Assembly: GCA_029202545.1 (NCBI GenBank)
Contig: CP119311.1
Location: 2,108,001-2,172,000 of the forward strand
DNA from: Candidatus Pseudobacter hemicellulosilyticus
GTDB taxonomy: Bacteria; Bacteroidota; Bacteroidia; Chitinophagales; Chitinophagaceae
Reading direction: 5' to 3'
Length of the DNA stretch: 64,000 bases
The position numbers and the translations under genes are program-made. The notes beneath the pieces are model-generated. The model was not told where the DNA came from. It made no database searches and saw only the letters and a list, made by a program, of their open reading frames with translations. Below are positions 24,552 to 34,309 of this stretch, piece after piece. Position 1 is the first letter of the stretch. Every line of letters starts with the position of its first letter.

Positions 24552-26054
24552 ATGAAGACATTTTTTTACAGCATACTGTTTGTCTGGCAGTGCTGTTGCT
24601 TATTGTCCTGTTACAAGGACAAAGGGAATTATGCCTACCAGGATATCAACGAGATCAGTTTTTCCAATATTGACACTACTGCCGGTTATGCGGTGTTCAT
24701 TGGCGATACCCTGTCTATAGCGCCTGTACTGAACAGCAGCCAGTCGGGCAAGGAAGCCAACTATACCTATGAGTGGTCTTTCTTTGACAATATCAAAGGA
24801 GATCGTATCCTTTCCACGGACAAGAACCTGAAGATCAGGATTGCTGAAAATCCGGGAAGCTATTCGCTTCAATACAGGGTAACCGATAAAAGTACCGGTG
24901 TTCTCTTCCATGTCAGGACCAATGTGCTGGTGCGCACTTCCATATACGAGGGCTATATGGTGCTGAATGAAGTGAATGGTAAGTCGAGGTTGGATATGCT
25001 GTCCTACGATGCCACTAACGGCAGTTTTACCCAGCTCACAGATGTGCTGGCCAGGATGGGCTCTTCACTGCCGGAGCAGGGAGCGCCTATCAAAGTGGTC
25101 TGCACCCGGGTATCTAATGCCTTTAACTGGTCTGATTCCACGTATGGCATCTACCTGCTCACCGCCACGGGCACCAACAGGATACACCCAGAGACCTTCG
25201 ACTGGCGGCCTATTTACGATATCCGTTATGAGATTGCAGGTGATATCCCGGCAGATTTCAAAGCGGACAACCTGATCCCCGATCCTGCTTTTTATTATGT
25301 CACCATCTTCCTGTCGTCCGGCAATAATGCGTACCTGCGTTCCGGTCCCAACCCCATGTACAGCCTGCCGGTGAACAAATTCCTGGGCCAGGAGCCTTTC
25401 AAAGCGTCTCCCTACATGACGTCCACCAGTTCGCAGTACCTGATGATGTATGATATAGAAAAGCGTTCCTTCGCCATGCTGTCTGACCACAGCAGCTTTA
25501 CGGCACAGCCGGCGCCGGTGGCAGATGATCCCGGCGAGATCCCTTATCCATCCGGGCGCGATCTGCTGTTCATGCAGAAAACAGCCACAGGGTATGCCTA
25601 TGCCATTACCAGAACACCTGGTGGCACGGATTGTTACCTCACCAAATTCATCCCCGGTGCTTTGCCGGTCTATTCCCGGAAGATCAACGGCACTGATATT
25701 GATAAGGCCGCCAACTTCGCCATGGGCGCCACTCCTGAATATTTGTTTTATAGCGTAGGCGGTAAGCTGTATGAGTACGACCTCTACCTGGAATCCAGCA
25801 AGCTCATGCTGGACAAGGGCGGCCTGCCCATCACCTATCTGGCCTTCCAGCCTTTTTCTGCCAACCGGAATCCGGCGCTTTATGGCCAGTGGGCCCGCTG
25901 GTTAACGGTAGGGTTTGCAGATCCTTCCGGCGAGGCAGGTGCCAACGGTACGCTGGAACAATATTCGGTTCCTGATGCCAACGAAGCGCTGGTACTGCAG
26001 AAAAAATGGACCGGCTTCGGTACTATCAAAAGTGTTTCCTACAGGGAACGCTGA
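24552..26054 (+). CDS. PKD-like family lipoprotein
   Basis: 500 residues with a lipoprotein signal ('FVWQCCCLLSCYKDKGNY'; the last Cys before YKD is the likely lipid site). Residues about 25-120 form a PKD/Ig-like domain ('YTYEWSFFDNIKGD', 'SYSLQYRVTDKSTGV'). The remainder resembles a beta-propeller-like surface domain. The family regularly follows SusC-SusD-DUF4843, as it does here, and is thought to extend the surface complex. Its start is 33 bases after the DUF4843 gene and its stop 34 bases before the ABC ATPase gene, so the operon probably continues. Confidence 0.88.
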   Translation: MKTFFYSILFVWQCCCLLSCYKDKGNYAYQDINEISFSNIDTTAGYAVFIGDTLSIAPVLNSSQSGKEANYTYEWSFFDNIKGDRILSTDKNLKIRIAENPGSYSLQYRVTDKSTGVLFHVRTNVLVRTSIYEGYMVLNEVNGKSRLDMLSYDATNGSFTQLTDVLARMGSSLPEQGAPIKVVCTRVSNAFNWSDSTYGIYLLTATGTNRIHPETFDWRPIYDIRYEIAGDIPADFKADNLIPDPAFYYVTIFLSSGNNAYLRSGPNPMYSLPVNKFLGQEPFKASPYMTSTSSQYLMMYDIEKRSFAMLSDHSSFTAQPAPVADDPGEIPYPSGRDLLFMQKTATGYAYAITRTPGGTDCYLTKFIPGALPVYSRKINGTDIDKAANFAMGATPEYLFYSVGGKLYEYDLYLESSKLMLDKGGLPITYLAFQPFSANRNPALYGQWARWLTVGFADPSGEAGANGTLEQYSVPDANEALVLQKKWTGFGTIKSVSYRER

Positions 26055-26088
26055 TCCTTATACCATATTCACCACATTTATACCAACC

Positions 26089-27018
26089 ATGATGGACAAG
26101 ACTATTGTCAGAATAGAGAAGCTATCGCACCGCTATACCAGTTCCTGGGCTATCAGGGACATCAATATGGAGATTGGCTCAAAAGGTATTGTAGGATTGC
26201 TGGGCTCCAACGGCGCCGGCAAATCCACAACCATGAACATTCTCTGCGGCGCCCTGAACCAGACCGAGGGCAATGTTTTTATCAATGATATCAACCTCCG
26301 CGAAAAGCCGGAGCTGGCCAAGAAAGAAATTGGCTTCCTGCCCCAGAACCCGCCGTTGTATATGGACCTTACCGTGGATGAATACCTTACCTATTGCGCC
26401 GGGTTGCGGCTGATCCCCAAAGAGCGGAAGAAAGCGGCTATCAAAGAAGCCAAGGAGCGCTGCGGCATTGATCATTTCAGCAGCCGCCTGATCCGTAACC
26501 TGTCCGGTGGGTATAGGCAAAGGGTAGGCATAGCACAGGCCATCGTACACAGGCCGGCCCTGGTTGTGCTGGACGAACCAACCAATGGCCTGGATCCTAA
26601 CCAGATCATTGAAGTGCGGGCGCTCATCAAAGAGATTGCTGAGGACAGGGCGGTTATCTTTTCTTCCCATATCCTTTCAGAAATACAACTACTCTGCAAA
26701 GAGATAAAAATGATCGAGAACGGTAAGATCGTTTTTGCTGATACCATGGACGCTTTCAATAATTACGTAGAGCCGCATAGCATGCTGATCCATTTTGAAA
26801 ATACGCCTGCTGAAGGGGAGCTGAAAGAGATTCCCGGGGTATCCAAAGTGGACTTCCTCACCGAAAGACAGGTGCGCGTGTACTTCAATGGCGACCAGGA
26901 GATCACCGAACGCGTAGTAACGGCCAGCGTCCACAAGGGCTGGCGCCTTCGGGAGATCAGCCTTGATAAAAGCGCGCTGGACGAGATCTTCCGGCAATTA
27001 TCCCATCAAAACAATTAA
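26089..27018 (+). CDS. ABC transporter ATP-binding protein, GldA-like
   Basis: 309 residues from the ATG at 26089 (MMDKTI); upstream in-frame codons lie in the preceding gene. Walker A 'GSNGAGKST' at about 39-47, signature 'LSGGYRQRVG' at about 138, Walker B 'LVVLDEP' at about 158-164, then a C-terminal regulatory extension typical of ABC-2 type ATPases. It energises the membrane protein encoded 72 bases downstream. GldA/GldFG systems were named from gliding motility, but homologues occur in non-gliding Bacteroidota, so motility is not implied. Confidence 0.93.
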   Translation: MMDKTIVRIEKLSHRYTSSWAIRDINMEIGSKGIVGLLGSNGAGKSTTMNILCGALNQTEGNVFINDINLREKPELAKKEIGFLPQNPPLYMDLTVDEYLTYCAGLRLIPKERKKAAIKEAKERCGIDHFSSRLIRNLSGGYRQRVGIAQAIVHRPALVVLDEPTNGLDPNQIIEVRALIKEIAEDRAVIFSSHILSEIQLLCKEIKMIENGKIVFADTMDAFNNYVEPHSMLIHFENTPAEGELKEIPGVSKVDFLTERQVRVYFNGDQEITERVVTASVHKGWRLREISLDKSALDEIFRQLSHQNN

Positions 27019-27090
27019 CAGCCGAGTCGCAGGGTTTTTCTTTTACTGCAAAAGCCCTGTTCAGACGGCCCATCAAAAAATAGCATTTCA

Positions 27091-29724
27091 ATGAAAACAA
27101 TCTTCAGGGTTGCGGGTACAGAGCTGCGTATGCTGTTCTACTCGCCCATTGCCTGGTTTGTATTGATCGTATTCCTGGTACAAAGCGGCATCATGTATTT
27201 CGGCAGTTTGGAAAGTATGGCTACCCAACAGGAAATGGGTGGCATCCGCATGCGGTATCTTTTTGATATCACCAACAGGGTGTTCCTTGGCAGATCGGGT
27301 CTCTTCCCCCATATTATGGAGAACCTGTATCTCTACATACCCTTGCTTACCATGGGCCTGATCAGCCGGGAGACTTCCAGCGGCACCATCAAGCTGCTCT
27401 ATTCTTCGCCCATCAAAGTGCGGGATGTGGTATTCGGTAAATACCTGGCTATGATGCTCTACAGCCTGCTCCTGTTGCTGATTGTAGCGCTCTTTGTGGT
27501 GACAGGGATTTTCCATATCAAAGAGGCCGACAAAGGCATGTTGATCACCAGCCTGCTGGGCTTTTACCTGCTGTTATGTGCTTATTCCGCCATCGGCCTG
27601 TTCATGTCCTGCTTGACCACTTACCAGATAGTGGCGGCCGTTTGCACTTTTGTCATGATCGGCGCGCTGAGCTATATCGGCAGCGTCTGGCAGCAGTATG
27701 ATTTCTTCCGGGACATCACTTATTATCTTTCCATTGCCGGCAGAACAGAGAAAATGCTGTACGGGCTGGTCACTTCCAAAGATGTGATCTACTTCCTGGT
27801 GATCATTTCCATTTTCCTGGGGCTGAGTATCTATAAGCTGCGGTCGGGTATGGAGTCCAAACCCGCTGTGGTCAAGGCCGGAAGGTATGTGGCTGTAGTG
27901 GCTGTTGGCCTGCTGATAGGCTATATCAGCTCGCTGCCGCAGTTTATCGCGTATTATGATGCCACGGTGTACCAGCGCAATACAGTACTCCCCAATGTGC
28001 AGAAGATCATTGAAGAATTAGGGGACGAACCATTGGCCGTCACTACCTATAATAACGTGCTGGCGGGTAGCGCACAGATGGGCTACGACAGGTCCTATAA
28101 CATGATACAGTCCACCTGGGAGCGCTATATACGCTTCAAGAAAGGCAGTAATATCATTGTGCATAAGGCCATCAATTATTATGACAGCACCCTGGACAAT
28201 GAGTATATGATGCGGGGTTACACGGGCAAGAACATTGATGAAATAGCACAGCAGATCACCAAGGCCAATAAGATGAGCCTGAAAGGCGTGAAGACGCCGG
28301 CCGAGATCAAAAAGATCATTGACCTGCGCCCGGAAATGAACCGGTTTGTGATGCAGCTCAAATACAAGGATAAGACTACTTTCCTGCGCATCTTTGACGA
28401 TCAGCAGGTATGGCCCAGTGAGACTGAAGTGTCTGCTGCTTTCAAGCGGCTGATGCAGGCCAGGCTGCCTAAAGTGGGTTTTCTGACCGGTCACCTGGAG
28501 CGTAATATTTTCAGGAAGGGGGATCGGGAATATGCCCGTATTGCTACTGCCAAGGCATTCCGTTATTCGCTGATCAACCAGGGCTTTGACGTGGATACGC
28601 TGACGGTGGAAACGCAGCAGGTGCCGGAAGATATTTCTGTCCTGGTGATTGCTGATCCCAAGCTGGAGCTGAGCCCGGCTGCTGTGGCGAACGTTAAACA
28701 ATATATTGATCGCGGCGGCAACCTGGTGGTTACCTGCGAGCCTGGCAAAGAGGTGGTAATGCAGCCTATCCTGGATCTGCTGGGCGTGCAGCTGATGCAG
28801 GGTAGGGTGATACAGGAAGACAAGGACCGCGCGCCTGATATGGTGCAGCTCAGCTTTACAAAGAAAGCGGGCTCCTTGTCGAAGTATGTAGAGGATATGC
28901 GGGTAGATACAATGGGAGAGAAACTGCCGGTATCCGGCGTTGCCGGTCTGGCCTATGCGGATGCCGGTCCTTTTACCGTAGCGCCCTTGCTGCAAACTGA
29001 TGGCAAACTGAGCTGGAACCGGGTACAGCCGCTGGACCCGGACCTGATGACCTCGGCAGTCGGTGGCGGTGTAGTGATGATGGGAGGTAGTAGTTATGGA
29101 ACAGAGGACGAAGTGGTGGACGCGCCTGCTCCACCAGCGCCTAAGACAGGTCAGAAGCCGGGATCTGGGCAAAAGCCGGCGATTGCGCCCGGGCAAATGC
29201 CAGCCGGGTCTTCAGTGAGGCCAGCGACACGGCCAACTATGCCTGCGCCGGGTAAAACTGTGGATAAAACAAGGCCCGCAGCAATGATCAAAGCAACTGT
29301 TGTACAGCCAGGTTCGGACGCTGCTTCATTCATGACCGTGGCCGACAGGGGTGGCAGGTCGCAGCCTATAGGATCTATCATGTTCTCGCCGCAGGATGGT
29401 GATACCAGGGGACCGATCACTACTGCTGTTGCTTTGTCGCGCAAGGTGAATGGCAAAGAGCAGCGTATTATGGTGTCCGGTGATGCCGACTTCATGCGCA
29501 ACGGGGCGTATAGCACAGCAGGCCATTTCTTTACAACAGGTGTGTTCAGTTGGCTGGCCTATGAGGAGTTCCCCATTGACAGTTATCGTCCAAAAACAAA
29601 AGACAATGCAATTCTGGCTACCAGTGATCAGGTGGGTATGCTGCGCACAGTGTATCTCTGGGTGCTGCCATTGCTGTTGGCGGCCGGTGCGGCGGTACTG
29701 CTGATCAGGAGGAAGCGGAAATAA
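27091..29724 (+). CDS. Fused ABC-2 permease and GldG-like auxiliary protein
   Basis: 877 residues. Residues 1-about 255 are an ABC-2 permease with six hydrophobic helices (first 'PIAWFVLIVFLVQSGIMYF'), like GldF. A further helix at about 270-290 starts the GldG-like part, a large extracytoplasmic domain (ABC_transp_aux/Gldg: 'GFLTGHLERN', 'VLVIADPKLELSPAAVANVKQYIDRGG', 'GDADFMRNG'), and a final helix near the C-terminus. GldF and GldG are usually separate proteins, so this is a fusion. At about 675-745 there is a Pro/Gly/Ala/Lys-rich low-complexity insert. Exported substrate unknown. A strong terminator follows. Confidence 0.88.
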   Translation: MKTIFRVAGTELRMLFYSPIAWFVLIVFLVQSGIMYFGSLESMATQQEMGGIRMRYLFDITNRVFLGRSGLFPHIMENLYLYIPLLTMGLISRETSSGTIKLLYSSPIKVRDVVFGKYLAMMLYSLLLLLIVALFVVTGIFHIKEADKGMLITSLLGFYLLLCAYSAIGLFMSCLTTYQIVAAVCTFVMIGALSYIGSVWQQYDFFRDITYYLSIAGRTEKMLYGLVTSKDVIYFLVIISIFLGLSIYKLRSGMESKPAVVKAGRYVAVVAVGLLIGYISSLPQFIAYYDATVYQRNTVLPNVQKIIEELGDEPLAVTTYNNVLAGSAQMGYDRSYNMIQSTWERYIRFKKGSNIIVHKAINYYDSTLDNEYMMRGYTGKNIDEIAQQITKANKMSLKGVKTPAEIKKIIDLRPEMNRFVMQLKYKDKTTFLRIFDDQQVWPSETEVSAAFKRLMQARLPKVGFLTGHLERNIFRKGDREYARIATAKAFRYSLINQGFDVDTLTVETQQVPEDISVLVIADPKLELSPAAVANVKQYIDRGGNLVVTCEPGKEVVMQPILDLLGVQLMQGRVIQEDKDRAPDMVQLSFTKKAGSLSKYVEDMRVDTMGEKLPVSGVAGLAYADAGPFTVAPLLQTDGKLSWNRVQPLDPDLMTSAVGGGVVMMGGSSYGTEDEVVDAPAPPAPKTGQKPGSGQKPAIAPGQMPAGSSVRPATRPTMPAPGKTVDKTRPAAMIKATVVQPGSDAASFMTVADRGGRSQPIGSIMFSPQDGDTRGPITTAVALSRKVNGKEQRIMVSGDADFMRNGAYSTAGHFFTTGVFSWLAYEEFPIDSYRPKTKDNAILATSDQVGMLRTVYLWVLPLLLAAGAAVLLIRRKRK

Positions 29725-29746
29725 AATGTTGTTGCAACAATTAGTG

Positions 29747-29775
29747 AAGGGCCTCTCTTTTGGAGAGGCCCTTTT
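29747..29775 (+). terminator. Rho-independent terminator of the FecI-to-GldFG operon
   Basis: An 11-base perfect stem (29747-29757 AAGGGCCTCTC with 29763-29773) and a 5-base loop, ending in four T. It lies 22 bases after the permease stop codon. Confidence 0.92.
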
Positions 29776-29963
29776 GATTTAGTAACCAGCGATTTATTAT
29801 TTCCGGGCAGTAAAAGAAATGCGCTTATTGCGAACCGGTATTGCGGACCTGCTCAGAAGACCTGGTATTTTAGGAATATATTGCTTATTTTATAAGCCGG
29901 TCAACCAATTATAAACCGCGCTGTCCTTCTTTCCCAATAGAAAGGCAGCGTAAAACCTATTTT

Positions 29964-31535
29964 ATGAAGATCAAAACACCCACAGCACTCACTGTGGTTT
30001 GGTTGCTATCAGCGACAGCTTGCCAAAAACAAAATCAGCAGGAAAGTTTTAATGCCGGCGAAGGATCACTGGGAACGCAAGACGTTCAGATCCTGGCGGC
30101 CCCTGTAGCCGGGACATTGATTGATGGAGCTACTTACCGTATCAGGGGTATCACCTCGTCTGCGCCGGCAGGACCCGTTGTAGAGGTCACCGGAAATTCA
30201 TCGGCAGAAGGCCAGCAAATTCAGCAATGGTTATGGTTCCCTAACAATGGTCAGAAATGGAAACTGGTAAAGATTGACGCCACCTATTATAAACTGGTGA
30301 ACGTGACCAGTAACAAATGCCTGACATCCCCTTCTTCTACTGAATCAGCTATCCTGCTGCAGAACACGGACATTGGCAGCGATGCACAAGCCTGGTCCAT
30401 TGCCTATACAGGTAGCAATTATGCATTTTCACTGACCAATAAGGCCACCGGTATGAAAATGGTGCTGGACCCGCAAAGCACTACCCTGGGCGCCAAGATC
30501 CGCCAGAAAACCACCATCACCGGTAACCAGGATCAATTCAATTTCCATAACCTCAATTATCAGAATCCGCTGATCAATGCCAGCAGGCCGGATCCCTATG
30601 TGGCGGAAAAGGATGGGTACTATTATTTCATGTACACCAGGGGTAATGTGATTGGCCTTCGGAAGACCACTTCCATGTCCCTGTTGTCCAATGCACCGGA
30701 ATCGGTGATCTGGACGCCGCCAACCGGCCAGCCCTATTCTTCCAATATATGGGCGCCTGAACTGCATTTCCTGTCCGGGAAATGGTATATCTATTTTGCG
30801 GCCAATGATGGCGGTGGTGATTCACACCGCATGTTTGTACTGGAAAATCCCAATGCCGATCCCATGACCGGCACCTGGACCTATAAAGGCAAGATCTTTG
30901 ATGCTACTGACCAGTGGGCCATTGATGGTTCTGTACTTACCATCGGATCTGCAAATTATTTCATCTGGTCGGGATGGGAAAGTACCGCCACCAGGTATAA
31001 ACAATACATCTATCTCGCTGCCATGTCCAATCCATGGACTATCAGCGGTCCAAGGATCACCATCTCTTCTCCTACCAATACCTGGGAGAAACATGAGCCG
31101 AGTTCAATTGGTTTAGGAGTGAATGAAGGACCCATCATGCTGCAAAAAGATGCCAGCAGCCCTGTATTTGTCATCTTCTCGGCCAGCCGGTATACCAGCG
31201 ATAACTATTGTCTGGCGCAGATACAGCTCAGGACCGGAGGTGATCCCACTGTAGCGTCCGACTGGATCAATAAAAAGCAGGTATTCGTAAGAAATGATGC
31301 CAACTCTATTTATGGTCCCGGGCACAACGGGTTCTTCACCAGTTCCTATACAGATCCCAATGGCGTGGTTAAAAAAGAAAATTGGTTTATCTACCATGCA
31401 CGCAATGTGGCTGCAACTACCAATGGGCAAAGAGCGCCAAGGATACAGAAGATCACCTGGAACAGTGATGGATCACCGAATTTTGGTGTTGCTGCTGCAG
31501 ATGGTGTGGATATGGCGATCCCGGTAGGAGAATGA
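29964..31535 (+). CDS. Glycoside hydrolase family 43 with ricin-type trefoil domain, lipoprotein
   Basis: 523 residues. A lipoprotein signal ends at 'LLSATAC' (Cys20). Residues about 50-190 form a ricin B-like beta-trefoil (CBM13-like) sugar-binding domain ('QWLWFPNNGQKWKLVKIDATYYKLVN' region, split here: 'GQKWKLVKID' and 'YYKLVNVTSNKCL'). Residues about 200-515 are a five-bladed GH43 propeller with the three expected acids: Asp in 'RPDPY' (about 209), Asp in 'AIDGS' (about 320) and Glu in 'NEGP' (about 387). GH43 enzymes act on arabinose- or xylose-containing glycans; the exact linkage cannot be told. It stands alone on a cell-surface or periplasmic anchor, upstream of the AT-rich SusC/SusD set. 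Confidence 0.92.
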   Translation: MKIKTPTALTVVWLLSATACQKQNQQESFNAGEGSLGTQDVQILAAPVAGTLIDGATYRIRGITSSAPAGPVVEVTGNSSAEGQQIQQWLWFPNNGQKWKLVKIDATYYKLVNVTSNKCLTSPSSTESAILLQNTDIGSDAQAWSIAYTGSNYAFSLTNKATGMKMVLDPQSTTLGAKIRQKTTITGNQDQFNFHNLNYQNPLINASRPDPYVAEKDGYYYFMYTRGNVIGLRKTTSMSLLSNAPESVIWTPPTGQPYSSNIWAPELHFLSGKWYIYFAANDGGGDSHRMFVLENPNADPMTGTWTYKGKIFDATDQWAIDGSVLTIGSANYFIWSGWESTATRYKQYIYLAAMSNPWTISGPRITISSPTNTWEKHEPSSIGLGVNEGPIMLQKDASSPVFVIFSASRYTSDNYCLAQIQLRTGGDPTVASDWINKKQVFVRNDANSIYGPGHNGFFTSSYTDPNGVVKKENWFIYHARNVAATTNGQRAPRIQKITWNSDGSPNFGVAAADGVDMAIPVGE

Positions 31536-31627
31536 TGTAAGAAAGAGGGTGCCAATGTTGGTATCTCCTTGACAAATGACCAGTCCGCCTGAGATCACCT
31601 GTATAATCGACGTGCAAATACTCAAAC

Positions 31628-31903
31628 ATGAATAAGCTGTTTTGTGCAGGCGTATTATTACTGCATGGCTTTATTTTGAAGGCCAGGCAAACTGATACAG
31701 TCCGGATAAGCAACTTTATAGAAAAATCCATTTGCCTTTACAAGGAAAGGAATTTCGCGTTGGATCGGCGGAAAGAACTGACAGGCGCAGCACTATTCTC
31801 GGATCAGGCATTGTCAAATTTTGTCAATAAGGGGCTTGAAAAGGTTGTACTGTTAATTTTTAAGTCGCCGGATAAAAATGGTCAGAATAGATGCCGTGTA
31901 TAG
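31628..31903 (+). CDS. Small hypothetical secreted protein or gene remnant
   Basis: 91 residues with a signal-like start ('MNKLFCAGVLLLHGFILKA') followed by a mainly helical charged segment. I do not recognise it. It lies between the GH43 gene and a strong terminator in a gap of about 700 bases, and it may be the remaining 5' end of a larger decayed gene, because the sequence after it (31904-31971) codes for nothing evident. The signal peptide is the main reason to list it. Confidence 0.35.
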   Translation: MNKLFCAGVLLLHGFILKARQTDTVRISNFIEKSICLYKERNFALDRRKELTGAALFSDQALSNFVNKGLEKVVLLIFKSPDKNGQNRCRV

Positions 31904-31971
31904 AGTGCTTATGTGGTGGGTTTTGCCGATAGGTAAAAATCCTTGATCGCTATTGTTCAGGGGCAGAAAAT

Positions 31972-32015
31972 AAAAAAAGGGAATTTTCATTCAGCCAATG
32001 AAAATTCCTTTTTTT
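31972..32015 (+). terminator. Long AT-rich hairpin terminator
   Basis: GGAATTTTCATT pairs with AATGAAAATTCC (right arm 31997-32008) across a CAGCC loop, with seven A before and seven T after, so it can work in both directions. The remaining bases up to the sigma factor start (32016-32241) are AT-rich and hold its presumed promoter; TAATTTTA at 32203-32210 is one base off the -7 element. Confidence 0.88.
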
Positions 32016-32241
32016 GTGCCGAGAATCGGGAAATTATCGAACCAGATAGTAGAGGATTTCTTGATTTTCAGCGAAAATTTAGCCTGCTATGATGGATTTT
32101 CTGACGAAGCGGAACCTGCCTGGGGATTTATCCCCAATACAATTAATTACTACATTTACACAAAGGACTTTATACTACCTTTTTTCCATTCTGCGGTTTG
32201 TGTAATTTTAGCTTAAGTTTACCACCTAATTATCTGACTAC

Positions 32242-32850
32242 TTGAATAACAGGGATTTACATATTGACAAGGATTTATTCCGGCGTATTTCGCAAGATGA
32301 TGTAGAGGCATTTTCTATTATTTTTCAATCCTATTCTAATCCTTTATACTGGCATGCGTTTAAATTAATGAACACAGAATTTTGGGCAGAAGAGCTAGTA
32401 CAGGAAACCTTTGTTCAATTGTGGCTTAAAAGAAAATCCCTTATTGATATTGAAAATCCTTCATCTTATATATTTAGAATAGTTGCCAACAAAGCATTAG
32501 ATCGTATGCGGCGGCAGGAGCTTGAAATGAAGATGCAATATGTTGTTGCCAATGTCTTACATAATTTCACAGAGGAAGGTGCAATGCAAAGTGATAAATG
32601 GGATAAAATACAAGAATTACTGAAAAAAGTAATTCAGCTGTTGCCTGAACAGCGAAAACGCATTTACCAGCTTAAATATCAGCAGGGCTACAGTTACGAA
32701 GAAATCGCTGAAGAACTTTCCATTTCAAAGCATACGGTCCGAAATCAAATGGCGAAAGCTTTGGAAACTATCCGTTCCTTTCTGATAAAAAATGGTGATT
32801 TTTTGTTGCTTTATCTATACTTTTTTCTTCTTATTTCAGAAATTTTATAA
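32242..32850 (+). CDS. ECF sigma factor, FecI-like (second locus)
   Basis: 202 residues starting with TTG at 32242; no ATG precedes region 2 in frame. Region 2 ('AEELVQETFVQLWLKRKSL', 'PSSYIFRIVANKALDRMRR') and region 4 ('LLPEQRKRIYQLKYQQGYS', 'EEIAEELSISKHTVRNQM') are intact. A hydrophobic tail of about 18 residues ('FLLLYLYFFLLISEIL') ends the protein, as in many Bacteroidota FecI proteins of the first locus too ('GVLLWVVVAGIRF'). It is AT-rich: 33% GC in the line 32281-32340. It controls the SusC/SusD operon downstream through the FecR that starts 48 bases later. Confidence 0.92.
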   Translation: MNNRDLHIDKDLFRRISQDDVEAFSIIFQSYSNPLYWHAFKLMNTEFWAEELVQETFVQLWLKRKSLIDIENPSSYIFRIVANKALDRMRRQELEMKMQYVVANVLHNFTEEGAMQSDKWDKIQELLKKVIQLLPEQRKRIYQLKYQQGYSYEEIAEELSISKHTVRNQMAKALETIRSFLIKNGDFLLLYLYFFLLISEIL

Positions 32851-32898
32851 AGGCAGTAGTACTTTTCTTTCAAGCTGTTCGTCTCAATACTTCGTATT

Positions 32899-34167
32899 AT
32901 GCAACTACCTAAACAGACTATATTTCATTTGTGGGAACAGTATGTTTCCGGACGGGCAAGTTCTGAGGAACTGAATCAACTTTATGATGCGATACGTAAT
33001 GCAGCGCATGATGATGAAAATATTCAGTTGTTCCAGCAATCCATGGCTAAATATCCGCCAAGTAATAGCTTGTCTGATGATTCACAGGCGAATATCTGGA
33101 ATCATCTTCTTCAATTAACAGACAAAATATCCAAGGATGAGATTGAAATAAGCCCCTCTGCTTTTAAGGCAGACTTGAAGTCTGCAGCTAATGGTCTCTC
33201 TGGTTCCAGGTCTCCTTCCCGTAGGGGGCATTTCCTGCGTACACCCTGGTCCCGTTATGCGGCTGTCCTGCTACTGGTAGTCGGAACAGCCACTTTTCTA
33301 TACCTGAATCATCAACCACAAAAAGAAATTACCCTTAAAAAAACATCTGTCCAACGGGATATAGCTCCTGGTGGCAATAGAGCAATCCTAACGCTGGCTG
33401 ACGGTAGCACTATTGTTCTCGATAGTGCCGCTATTGGCTCTTTAGCTGACCAGGGAAATACTAAGATCATGAAACTGGATGCAGGATCGCTTGCCTATCA
33501 GGCAGGAAATGCAGACCAGGAGACGATGTATAATACTATTTCCACACCCAAAGGCGGGCAATACCAGATTGTGTTGCCAGATGGAACAAAAGTATGGCTC
33601 AATGCCGCTTCCAGCATCACATTTCCAATTGCTTTTATCAAAGAAAGAAGGGTGAGTGTAACGGGAGAAGTATATATGGAAGTGACTAAGGATAAGGCAA
33701 AACCGTTTATTGTGAAAGCGAATGGTATGGATGTGCAGGTGATAGGCACCAGCTTCAATATAAATTCTTATCTCGACGAAAAGGATATCCGTGCAACGTT
33801 GATAGATGGGAGTGTGCGGGTAGAGGATAGAGACAGGCATGCTTCAGTGTTGTTAAAACCAAACCAGCAAGCCATCATAACAAAAAATGGAACCATGGTG
33901 TCGCCGGCAAATATTGCACAAACGCTGGCCTGGAAAAATGGCATCATTAATTTCCAGGATAAAAGTCTTCAGGAGGTGATGAGGCAAATCGCTCGTTGGT
34001 ACAACATAGAAGTAGTATACGAAGGGAAAATACCTGACCTCAGTTTTATTGGCGAAATAGGCCGCGATGTAAATTTATCAAGCGTTTTAAATTTTCTTGA
34101 ACAGTCCGGAGTAAACTTTAAAATGGAAGAAGGACAAAAACTGGTAGTGCTGCCAAGCAGTAAATAA
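32899..34167 (+). CDS. FecR-family anti-sigma factor (second locus)
   Basis: 422 residues. A cytoplasmic sigma-binding part, then a transmembrane helix at about 117-136 ('YAAVLLLVVGTATFLYL'), a FecR domain ('LTLADGSTIVLDSAAIG', 'LPDGTKVWLNAASSITFP', 'FNINSYLDEKDIRATLIDGSV') and a DUF4974 domain ('INFQDKSLQEVMRQIARWYNI'). The domain order is the same as in the first FecR at 17377, and the shared motifs show the two loci are built from related parts. It couples the STN-containing SusC at 34312 to the sigma factor. Confidence 0.95.
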   Translation: MQLPKQTIFHLWEQYVSGRASSEELNQLYDAIRNAAHDDENIQLFQQSMAKYPPSNSLSDDSQANIWNHLLQLTDKISKDEIEISPSAFKADLKSAANGLSGSRSPSRRGHFLRTPWSRYAAVLLLVVGTATFLYLNHQPQKEITLKKTSVQRDIAPGGNRAILTLADGSTIVLDSAAIGSLADQGNTKIMKLDAGSLAYQAGNADQETMYNTISTPKGGQYQIVLPDGTKVWLNAASSITFPIAFIKERRVSVTGEVYMEVTKDKAKPFIVKANGMDVQVIGTSFNINSYLDEKDIRATLIDGSVRVEDRDRHASVLLKPNQQAIITKNGTMVSPANIAQTLAWKNGIINFQDKSLQEVMRQIARWYNIEVVYEGKIPDLSFIGEIGRDVNLSSVLNFLEQSGVNFKMEEGQKLVVLPSSK

Positions 34168-34224
34168 TCAAAGGTATTATCAATATATTTCGATTGCTTT
34201 CCTTTGAGCATCCTGAATAAAAAA

Positions 34225-34249
34225 CCGCTCCGGGTCGTGTCCGAAGCGG
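34225..34249 (+). promoter_or_regulatory. Hairpin between FecR and SusC genes (second locus)
   Basis: CCGCTCCGGG pairs with TCCGAAGCGG (one mismatch, one G-T) around a 5-base loop, preceded by six A. No T-run follows. Its place matches the hairpin at 18623-18648. Confidence 0.45.
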
Positions 34250-34309
34250 CAGATGATTCAGGCTGATCCAAATTTTCATTGCAGAACGATCATTTTTAAC
34301 AACCAAAAC

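Noticed and set aside
31998..32216. 72-codon frame beginning in the terminator hairpin
   Set aside because: Starts inside the right arm of a strong terminator and has no recognisable content.
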